Assembly (NCBI GenBank): GCA_947461985.1
Contig: CANHNT010000126.1
Coordinates: forward strand, 1-5,853
Source of the DNA: Bacteroidota bacterium
GTDB taxonomy: Bacteria > Bacteroidota > Bacteroidia > Chitinophagales > Chitinophagaceae
Direction of reading: 5' to 3'
DNA: 5,853 nucleotides
Within the stretch, counting starts at the first letter, position 1. The number at the start of each line of letters is the position of its first letter. The notes under the pieces are model-generated. The model did no database searches. It saw only the letters and a list, made by a program, of their open reading frames with translations, and had not been told where the DNA came from. Positions 1-5,853 of this stretch are shown one piece after another. Position numbers and translations under genes: made by a program.

Positions 1-114
1 CAAAAGCCTCATTTTCAAAATATGCGCTTTACCATATTTTACACCAAGGTCAATAAATTTAAAGAAAAATATTTGTAGCTATAAGTTTACATTTTACTCT
101 AATAAAATAAATTT

Positions 115-139
115 GTTCTTCTATTTTAAATAGAAGAAC
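115..139 (-). terminator. Hairpin terminator after the lipoprotein gene, possibly bidirectional
   Basis: The sequence contains a near-perfect palindrome: GTTCTTCTAT and ATAGAAGAAC form a 10-bp stem around a TTTAA loop. It lies 46 bases past the stop codon of the lipoprotein gene. On the minus strand the stem is followed by a T-rich stretch (AAATTTATTTTATT), as expected of a factor-independent terminator, although the tail is interrupted by A. On the plus strand the stem is followed by only four T in a row, so it could work weakly in the other direction. The stem is AT-rich, so it is only moderately stable. Confidence 0.6.
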
Positions 140-185
140 GCTTTTGCTAAAAACAAAAAGTAAAAAATAGTATTCTTATTAGCCT

Positions 186-1055
186 TTAAAGCAAATCAAT
201 TTCTTTAGCATGTATAATTTCTTTGTTGCCAACTTTACTTATAAAACAGACTAACTTACAATTTACTTTATTTAAAATATTTATAGGGAGCTTAATATTA
301 TAAAACTTTCTTTCAAGTACCGTTCCTTTGCTAATTGTTACATTATTTTCAAAAAAAGTAGAACCTGAAACAGGTGTAATTATTTTTCTTAAAATATGAT
401 TATGCTCATAATCTTCAATAACTTTTCCTGAAGAATCTTGTAAATCTATAACTCCATCTTCTATTAAAAATAGAGAAATAGATAAAGGAGTATTTACACT
501 TTCTGTAAAAGTAATTTTTGTTATTACAGATAAAAGATTATTTGCTTCTGATGTTGAAAAATCAATATTAACAGGGGTTGTTTGTGAAATAAAATTATTT
601 ATTGCAGTTGACCATTCTGATCTATAATAAAAATAATCATTTGCACCTTTTAATGACCTATTTATTGCAGCAGATGGTTTAGGAGGATCTCCACCTAAAT
701 ACTTTACCAAGTCATTTGCATCTTGGCTTTTGAAATCATATTTTGAAGGTGCCTGAAAATCATTAAATCCATCAGAATAAACAGCAACAGATAAAATTCT
801 ATTTGGATTTTGATTTTTAAATTGCTGTATTTCATTTGCACCGGCAGGGCAATTAACACAATGTACTCCTGTTGCCTCCTCTATTAAAATAGTCTTCGTT
901 TGAGGTGTTGGAATTGTTCCAATACTATACGTACTATCATTAAACAATACACTTTCTGTTAAAATTAATCCTGCAGGAGTTTGTTCTTTTATACAAGCAA
1001 TAGCAAAAATAGTTAATGCTCCAAAACCTATAAAAATTCTATGTTTAATATTCAT
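186..1055 (-). CDS. Omp28-related thioredoxin-like lipoprotein (CVNC motif)
   Basis: Predicted 289-residue envelope lipoprotein. A short basic N-terminus and hydrophobic stretch (about residues 7-20) lead to a lipobox-like A-I-A-C with C21 as the lipidated cysteine. Residues +3/+4 after it are K-E, a partial match to the lipoprotein export signal of Bacteroidota surface lipoproteins. Residues 55-75 carry the hallmark of the Omp28-related family: ILIEEATG followed by C66-V-N-C69-P, a thioredoxin-like active-site arrangement. PPKPSAAINR (124-133) would supply the cis-proline loop, and YEHNHILRK (216-224) is another motif I associate with this family. The C-terminal half (about 160-289) looks like a beta-sandwich. 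A second cysteine pair, C266 and C270, lies near the end. There is no type IX secretion C-terminal domain. The start follows the stop of the barrel gene by 11 A/T-rich bases without a Shine-Dalgarno, so it is the last gene of that operon. Family assignment is fairly firm. The actual substrate is unknown; reduction or isomerisation of partner-protein thiols is inferred. Confidence 0.82.
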   Translation of the reverse strand: MNIKHRIFIGFGALTIFAIACIKEQTPAGLILTESVLFNDSTYSIGTIPTPQTKTILIEEATGVHCVNCPAGANEIQQFKNQNPNRILSVAVYSDGFNDFQAPSKYDFKSQDANDLVKYLGGDPPKPSAAINRSLKGANDYFYYRSEWSTAINNFISQTTPVNIDFSTSEANNLLSVITKITFTESVNTPLSISLFLIEDGVIDLQDSSGKVIEDYEHNHILRKIITPVSGSTFFENNVTISKGTVLERKFYNIKLPINILNKVNCKLVCFISKVGNKEIIHAKEIDLL

Positions 1056-1066
1056 AATTTATTTTT

Positions 1067-2653
1067 TTAAAACGTTGAAATAATTCCTAATTTAAAGCCA
1101 CTAAATGCAGGTTCATATCTACAAACACCACCTGTGCAGTTGATACCATCCACTTGTTTCACGTATTGAGCTGTAAAACGGTGAGGACCTACTGAACGTG
1201 CTATAAAAACATTGGGATAATGAAGTGCTTTTTTTACATGCACTTTATTAGGAGCAATATTATACATATCTGATAAGGCAAAACTCCATTTAGGGGCAAT
1301 ATTAAATTCTATTAAAGCAAAAGCCCATGAGCCATAATCTTGTTTAGTATGCATGTATTGCAACTCAGTTCTAATCGATTTTTTATTATTAATTTTATAT
1401 ATAACTTCTACAAATGGCGTAATCGCGTTTACATCTGGGTACTCTTCTTTATTTACTTTTTGTTGATAAATAAATTGATTATATAATAAATATTGTGCTC
1501 CAAAATGAAAAATAAAATTTTCTACACTTCGTATTTCAGCTTCTGCAAAAACTTCTCTAAATAAAGTAGCACCTGTATCTAACGAATTTATTTTTGTATA
1601 AGATGCATTGATTGAAATATTTTCATTGGGTGATAATAATCCACTTATTGACCCCCCCATTTCTGAAAATTGAGATGGTGGTGTGTACCGTGCTATTAAT
1701 CGTTGGGGTCGAATTTGTGCAATAATGGGTTGCCAATTATAAATACCTTGCAATAAAATTTCTTTGGGTGATGTTCTTAATTCAAAATTTTCTGAATGTT
1801 TAAAAGATGCGTTTAAGCCCCACTTCGCTTTTGCAAATCCTACTGTTGAATATAGAACAGTTCCTTTTAAATTTTTTAAAGTAGTTCCATAATTAGCGGC
1901 TTCTTTTGATTTTGAGGCCGCTTCAACATACCAGCTAAAATCTCCATAATTCAAGGTATTGTAAAAAGTAGCTGCAAAATTATTATAGGTAGGGGCAAAC
2001 CGTCCAGATAATGGTAATGCATTAATTGTATTCACAATATAATCCATGCTGGCTTGGTCCATGGTTCTGTTTACAATTCCAATTCCTGGAGTAATGTGTG
2101 CTTTTTTTCCTAAATCAAAATCACCCTCTACATTTGCTCCTTTTATTACAGGGTTAAATCGTTCAAACAAGTTCTTTGTTTGTCCAGTAAAACCTTTAGC
2201 TGTTAAATTTTTATTGATTTTATACTTTATATGCATTCCAAAAAGCGCATTGTCTATCAATAAACCCCTGTCTTCATACGCTCTAAAAATAATTCCACTC
2301 CCAATTTGGTCATAAATATGTCCAGCAGTAATCGTCATATTTTTATATTCTTTACTTAAACTAAACATACCAATACCAGCAGCTGTCAATGCAGACGTTG
2401 GTTTTTGAAGATTTGAATTATTAAATCCATCAAAACGAACCGTTCCTGTAAATCCATTTCCACTGTAACGCAATCCTAACCAGCCTTCGCCACCGCTCAA
2501 AAGATTATCATATAAAGGATTTCCTGCTGCTTTAATATTCGTGTCTCGTTGAAAAAAATTCATCGACATCATTAAATCACCCGACAAATTTCCTTGTTGT
2601 GCAAATGTGTTTAGTGATGATAACATGACACATGAAAGTAGTAGTTTCCTCAT
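1067..2653 (-). CDS. DUF6029-like outer-membrane beta-barrel protein
   Basis: A 528-residue protein with a typical Sec signal peptide: MRK, a hydrophobic core, then cleavage after A18 in NTFA-QQ. The rest is rich in alternating aromatic/hydrophobic and polar residues separated by turns, and it ends in phenylalanine (IISTF), the usual C-terminal signature of outer-membrane barrels. The segment at 111-144 (GHIYDQIGSG, then FRAYEDRG, then LLIDNALFGM) and the near-terminal N-C-T-G-G-V-C-R-Y block (505-513) are the parts I recognise from the Bacteroidota DUF6029 family, whose function is unknown. The mature protein has only two cysteines, C506 and C511, suitable for one disulfide. Codons 333-334 lie in a run of seven G. 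The gene is first in a two-gene operon with the Omp28-related lipoprotein (11-base gap) and has its own promoter just upstream. The pairing suggests an outer-membrane complex of barrel plus lipoprotein. Barrel nature is well supported; the family name rests on remembered motifs. Confidence 0.8.
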   Translation of the reverse strand: MRKLLLSCVMLSSLNTFAQQGNLSGDLMMSMNFFQRDTNIKAAGNPLYDNLLSGGEGWLGLRYSGNGFTGTVRFDGFNNSNLQKPTSALTAAGIGMFSLSKEYKNMTITAGHIYDQIGSGIIFRAYEDRGLLIDNALFGMHIKYKINKNLTAKGFTGQTKNLFERFNPVIKGANVEGDFDLGKKAHITPGIGIVNRTMDQASMDYIVNTINALPLSGRFAPTYNNFAATFYNTLNYGDFSWYVEAASKSKEAANYGTTLKNLKGTVLYSTVGFAKAKWGLNASFKHSENFELRTSPKEILLQGIYNWQPIIAQIRPQRLIARYTPPSQFSEMGGSISGLLSPNENISINASYTKINSLDTGATLFREVFAEAEIRSVENFIFHFGAQYLLYNQFIYQQKVNKEEYPDVNAITPFVEVIYKINNKKSIRTELQYMHTKQDYGSWAFALIEFNIAPKWSFALSDMYNIAPNKVHVKKALHYPNVFIARSVGPHRFTAQYVKQVDGINCTGGVCRYEPAFSGFKLGIISTF

Positions 2654-2673
2654 TTATTCTTTTAAAAGTTACA

Positions 2674-2681
2674 CAAATGTA
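2674..2681 (-). promoter_or_regulatory. Bacteroidota -7 promoter element (TACATTTG) for the barrel-lipoprotein operon
   Basis: On the minus strand TACATTTG matches the Bacteroidota sigma consensus TAnnTTTG exactly. It lies 20 bases before the barrel start codon, which puts the transcript start near 2667 and leaves a leader of about 14 bases (TTTTAAAAGAATAA), A-rich with no clear Shine-Dalgarno. There is no TTG at the usual -33 distance; a run of seven T (2695-2701 on the plus strand) lies in or near that region. The position in an 81-base gap between two genes supports a real promoter, so the last two genes can be expressed apart from the upstream ones. Confidence 0.55.
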
Positions 2682-2734
2682 ATTGTTCTAATCGAAAAAA
2701 ATTAGGAATGCGTTTAGCAATCTTATATTATAGA

Positions 2735-4375
2735 TTAATGAACGAGTATAAATCGTCCGTTTGAATAGTAATAAATTTTGTCGGCAGCACTCAATTGTTT
2801 TTTAAAAAATAAATGATAACCTCCCCATTCATCTTTTTCTAATCGGAAATATTCATTTTCGTAATTCGTCAAACCAATACTTTCGTTCATCCACCAAGTG
2901 CCGTTTGTTTTTGTTTTCACAAAAAGTGTGGTATCATTTATTCTATTCACTTCAAAACTATCTTTTTCAGAAACCGAGCTATAGGAGGCAACTTGAATTA
3001 TTTTTTTTGATATATCCATTCCATATTCCGCTTCTATTGAAATAGGCAATCTTGACTTAGCTCTAAACTCATAAACATCAGCACAGTAGTTTGGTACATT
3101 TAATATAATTATTTTGCCTTCTTTAGCTACGGGGAATTTTTGAATGAAATTATAATAGAGCTTAGCACTCGTTCGTCTTGCTTTTACGGTAGGAAAAATA
3201 AAATAAACAAATGCTGTTATGTAAATTAATATTATGGGTATTCGTATGATGGGTTTAAAATAAAACACCACAAAAACGAATGCTTGTAAGAAAAATACAC
3301 TTCCAAAATAAAGATATCGGTCGTTTTCGATTCTGAACAAATACATAAAATAACTCTCTAAAAAAGGATAGAAAAGTATAATTCCTGAAATGATAAAAAA
3401 CAAAAGCAACAACATTTTTGATTTGTCTTTTTTGAAAACAAACAATGAAATTGCCAATAAAATAGTTCCTAAAATTAGGCTGGTTTTTTTCCAATGCGCA
3501 CAAAATTCATATACGATTTCACGGGTTTTATATTCTGAAAAATGAATAAATGAAAATAATTTCACCGTTTGTTGAGCCAGGGTAGTAGTGAGTTTAGCTA
3601 TACTTAAAGAATGTGGTTCATCATATCTATTTGGAATCCAGTGGCCATATAATGAATGATAAATAAAAAGATAGATTCCTACGATCAAAATTTGCAGCAA
3701 AGCTATTTTCAATAAATAAGGAATTGCTTGTGATTTATTTCTTTGTTGAACTAAAATGATCAAAAACAACAGAAAGAAAATGACAGGAAAGAAAAAAGAA
3801 ATTTCTAAAGTCAGTAAAGCAAAAATAAATAATGAATGAAAAACAATGATTGATTTTATACTAGCTCCATTATTCATGAAATCGCAAATCCAATGAATTC
3901 CAAATAATAATACAAAAAGGGTGAGCGAATAATGTGATGTAGCCGCCCATATCACATTTTCTGATTGATATGGCGAAACTAAAAACAAAATAGCCCCTAC
4001 AAAAGCAATCCATTGTCCATTTTGTAAAGAAAAAGCTGCATACAATTTTTGAAATGCCTTAAAAATAAACGTGGTATTTAATGCATGTAAAAAACTAAAA
4101 ACAATAAACCACCCCAAAGGATTGGTACCAAATAAAAAGTAGACCAGGGCTAAAAATCCAAAGTAGCCATAATAAAAGCTTTTCATGCTATAGGAATGCA
4201 AATATCCATTGAAACCTAGTTTTTTAAATTCCCACAATCCCGAAATTCCATCATCAATCAGCATGGCTTTATGACCAGGAAAATAAATAGCAAACACAAA
4301 TATCCAACTCACTAAAAAAAGGAAAATTGAGAAATTTTTAGACAATAAAAAGCGTTCGATGGATTTCATTGACAT
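2735..4375 (-). CDS. Polytopic membrane protein, probable GT-C-fold glycosyltransferase-like
   Basis: A 546-residue inner-membrane protein with about eleven or twelve hydrophobic helices between residues 14 and 396, then a soluble, probably periplasmic, C-terminal domain (about 400-546). Several features fit GT-C glycosyltransferases of the TMTC/PMT type, which move sugars from polyprenyl-phosphate donors on the outer face of the membrane. An acidic pair, D41-D42, lies in the first loop after helix 1, where the catalytic Asp sits. SPYQSENVIW (134-143) resembles the HPxxxExVxW motif, LTLEISF (188-194) contains an acidic residue inside a helix, and ENDRYLYFGS (350-359) resembles the ERYLYLPS motif. 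I do not recognise a named gene. Acceptor and donor are unknown, and a non-enzymatic membrane protein is possible. The start at 4375 is preceded by AGGA at 11 bases; M3 (4369) is an alternative. The 104-base gap after the dsbD-like gene has no evident promoter or convincing terminator, so co-transcription is plausible. Confidence 0.6.
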   Translation of the reverse strand: MSMKSIERFLLSKNFSIFLFLVSWIFVFAIYFPGHKAMLIDDGISGLWEFKKLGFNGYLHSYSMKSFYYGYFGFLALVYFLFGTNPLGWFIVFSFLHALNTTFIFKAFQKLYAAFSLQNGQWIAFVGAILFLVSPYQSENVIWAATSHYSLTLFVLLFGIHWICDFMNNGASIKSIIVFHSLFIFALLTLEISFFFPVIFFLLFLIILVQQRNKSQAIPYLLKIALLQILIVGIYLFIYHSLYGHWIPNRYDEPHSLSIAKLTTTLAQQTVKLFSFIHFSEYKTREIVYEFCAHWKKTSLILGTILLAISLFVFKKDKSKMLLLLFFIISGIILFYPFLESYFMYLFRIENDRYLYFGSVFFLQAFVFVVFYFKPIIRIPIILIYITAFVYFIFPTVKARRTSAKLYYNFIQKFPVAKEGKIIILNVPNYCADVYEFRAKSRLPISIEAEYGMDISKKIIQVASYSSVSEKDSFEVNRINDTTLFVKTKTNGTWWMNESIGLTNYENEYFRLEKDEWGGYHLFFKKQLSAADKIYYYSNGRFILVH

Positions 4376-4386
4376 TCATTTTTTTA

Positions 4387-4390
4387 TCCT
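4387..4390 (-). promoter_or_regulatory. Possible Shine-Dalgarno (AGGA) for the GT-C-like gene
   Basis: The minus strand reads CAAAGGATAAAAAA before a cluster of three ATG codons. AGGA is 7 bases from the out-of-frame ATG at 4379, 11 from the in-frame ATG at 4375 and 17 from the in-frame ATG at 4369. The in-frame spacing of 11 is slightly long but usable, which favours 4375 over 4369. Shine-Dalgarno use is weak in Bacteroidota, so this is only supporting evidence. Confidence 0.3.
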
Positions 4391-4479
4391 TTGTTTTCTA
4401 TTTAAATAGCTGCTAATATTCTATTACCTATCTCTAAAAATCTTTCACATCAATTTCTAGGTTTGGCTTTTTTTATAAT

Positions 4480-5853
4480 TTATCTCAAACTCTTATAATT
4501 CGTTAAGCCACATTCTAAAAATTTAGTATAGTCGCTTTCACTTGGTGTGAAACCTCTTGGTGTATTTAAGATTCTGTTATTCACAGGATCTATTAAGGCA
4601 TAAAAGGGTTGTGTAGCCGATTTAAAATGGCGTAATGATAAATCAAACCATTTGTCTCCAACGGTTGTTGCAAATTTTTTATCTAAAAATGGAGATGCAA
4701 ATTGTTCGTTTTTAGGCAATTCTATTTGTTCATCCACATACAATGAAGCTATAATGTATTTTTCACTCAAAAGCTTATTGACAGATGATTTTGTCCAAAT
4801 ATTTTCTTCCATTTTACGACAATTTACACATGCCCAACCTGTGAAATCAATCATGACAGGTTTGTTTTGTTTTTTTCCTTCTGCTATCGCATCTTCTAAA
4901 TATAAATAAACATTTATGCCTTTTAAATTATGTACACGTGCATTGCTTCCTTTTTGTAATTTTTCTTCTTTATGGAAGAAACTATAAAATTTTGGAGGTG
5001 GAAAACCACTGACTAAACTAATTTCTTTTCCAAAATAATCCAATGATAAATAGCCAGCAAAAACAATTGAAAAAATAGCCAAGCCTTTCATTACGCCAGT
5101 ACTTTTAAATGTTGGATCTTCTTTGAATTTTAATTTTCCTAAAAGATATAAGGCTAATAATATTAAAACGATAATCCATAAACCAATAAATAATTCACGT
5201 TTTAAGAAACCCCATTGTTTCACTAAATCGGCATTTGATAAAAATTTCAATGCAAATGCTAATTCAATAAAACCAAAAACTACTTTTAACACGGTTAACC
5301 AACCCCCAGATTTTGGCAAGGCTTTCAACAAGTTAGGGAACATGGCAAACAAAGCAAAAGGTACTCCTAAGCCAATTCCAAAACCAGACATGGCAGGCGT
5401 AATTAATTTTGAATTGCTAATATTTCCTAATACCAATCCTAAAATTGGACCAGTACATGAAAAAGATACAATTGCCAATGTCAATGCCATAAAAAATATA
5501 CCCCCAACACTGCTAATACTACTTTTCGCATCTATTTTGCTTGAAACTGATGATGGCAAACTAATATCGTAGTATCCAAATAAAGAGAAAGCAAAGACGA
5601 TAAAAATGACAAAGAATACTAAATTCACCCACACATTTGTTGAGAATGAATGCAACGCATTTCCTCCCCATCCTAAAAATAAAAAGGGCAAACTCAATAA
5701 GAAATAAACCAAAAAAATAAAGAACCCATACAAGATTCCACGTTGAACTCCTTTCTTTTTGTCACCAGATCCTTTTAAGAAAAAACTAATTGTCATGGGA
5801 ATCATTGGTAAAGTGCATGGGAAAAATAATGCAGCCAATCCACCTAATAATCC
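4480..5853 (-). CDS. dsbD: DsbD-like thiol:disulfide interchange protein, 5'-truncated by the window edge
   Basis: The reading frame is open to the last base of the window, so 457 C-terminal residues are visible and the N-terminal part (normally a signal peptide and a periplasmic domain) is missing. Counting from the first visible codon, about eight helices span residues 1-275. Helix 1 has GLLGGLAALFFPC13TLPM and helix 4 has FSC133TGP, the two membrane cysteines of DsbD that relay electrons from cytoplasmic thioredoxin. A thioredoxin domain follows (about 310-457) with GWAC342VNC345RKME as active site and TQP416F as cis-proline loop. The LYVDEQIELP and KWFDL stretch between them is an insertion I associate with Bacteroidota versions. 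The protein sits in the inner membrane and delivers reductant to periplasmic thiol proteins. A TTG at 5838 lies inside the conserved helix and is not the start. Family assignment is firm; whether the missing N-terminus is canonical cannot be seen. Confidence 0.92.
   Translation of the reverse strand, partial: GLLGGLAALFFPCTLPMIPMTISFFLKGSGDKKKGVQRGILYGFFIFLVYFLLSLPFLFLGWGGNALHSFSTNVWVNLVFFVIFIVFAFSLFGYYDISLPSSVSSKIDAKSSISSVGGIFFMALTLAIVSFSCTGPILGLVLGNISNSKLITPAMSGFGIGLGVPFALFAMFPNLLKALPKSGGWLTVLKVVFGFIELAFALKFLSNADLVKQWGFLKRELFIGLWIIVLILLALYLLGKLKFKEDPTFKSTGVMKGLAIFSIVFAGYLSLDYFGKEISLVSGFPPPKFYSFFHKEEKLQKGSNARVHNLKGINVYLYLEDAIAEGKKQNKPVMIDFTGWACVNCRKMEENIWTKSSVNKLLSEKYIIASLYVDEQIELPKNEQFASPFLDKKFATTVGDKWFDLSLRHFKSATQPFYALIDPVNNRILNTPRGFTPSESDYTKFLECGLTNYKSLR

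Noticed and set aside
2046..2315. 89-codon plus-strand ORF
   Set aside because: It is antisense to the conserved part of the barrel gene; hydrophobic character arises from the complement of that sequence.
2630..2653. C8 of the barrel protein (L-L-S-C) as a lipobox
   Set aside because: Only seven residues precede the cysteine, too short for a lipoprotein signal, and a better signal peptidase I site (NTFA-QQ) follows.
3255..3503. 82-codon minus-strand ORF in another frame
   Set aside because: It lies wholly inside the GT-C-like membrane gene on the same strand, and its composition reflects the frame-shifted reading of hydrophobic codons.
4410..4479. Terminator between the dsbD-like gene and the GT-C-like gene
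   Set aside because: The best hairpin (CTAGAAA with TTTTTAG, 13-base loop, one G-U pair) is weak and is not followed by a T run.
4376..4479. Own promoter for the GT-C-like gene
   Set aside because: No TAnnTTTG element is present on the minus strand in the gap, so I could not support a promoter here.
4652..4909. 85-codon plus-strand ORF
   Set aside because: It is antisense to the thioredoxin domain containing CVNC; no independent evidence of coding.
5123..5572. 149-codon plus-strand ORF
   Set aside because: It is antisense to the conserved DsbD membrane domain, and its translation is rich in K, N and P with no recognisable domain; it is a shadow of the real gene.
5836..5838. TTG as the start codon of the dsbD-like gene
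   Set aside because: It lies inside the conserved first membrane helix, and the frame stays open with family-like sequence (GLLGG) to the window edge, so the true start is outside.

Overview
The window is AT-rich (roughly one third G+C by eye) and almost wholly coding on the minus strand. It most likely comes from a member of the Bacteroidota, possibly a low-GC flavobacterial-type lineage. Three things point there: a DUF6029-type outer-membrane barrel paired with an Omp28-related thioredoxin-like lipoprotein, a Bacteroidota-style DsbD, and a TAnnTTTG promoter element instead of an E. coli-like -10 box. Ribosome-binding sites are mostly A-rich with no clear Shine-Dalgarno, as is usual in this phylum. 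No IS element, CRISPR array, tRNA or rRNA was seen.

Layout in the direction of transcription (right to left). (1) 5853-4480: the 3' part of a dsbD-like gene that runs off the right edge. It encodes the eight-helix electron-carrying membrane domain and the C-terminal thioredoxin domain. (2) 4375-2735: a polytopic membrane protein with a soluble C-terminal domain, resembling GT-C-fold (TMTC/PMT-like) glycosyltransferases. (3) 2653-1067: a DUF6029-like outer-membrane beta-barrel protein, preceded by a good Bacteroidota promoter. (4) 1055-186: an Omp28-related lipoprotein with a CxxC thioredoxin-like motif, 11 bases after the barrel gene. The unit ends in a 25-base hairpin (115-139). The first bases of the window may hold the tail of a convergent plus-strand gene, but this is weak.

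How the genes may work together. The barrel and lipoprotein genes clearly form one transcription unit and probably one envelope complex. The mature barrel protein has only two cysteines, six residues apart, near its C-terminus. The lipoprotein carries a CVNC redox-type motif, and the dsbD-like gene two genes upstream carries the same CVNC in its thioredoxin domain. This suggests, but does not prove, a thiol-redox theme: DsbD supplies reductant to the periplasm and the lipoprotein acts on cysteines of exported or outer-membrane proteins. The GT-C-like gene between them has no evident link to redox chemistry and may simply be a neighbour. Nothing here amounts to a clearly new system; the most unusual points are the cysteine arrangement and a G7 tract inside the barrel gene.
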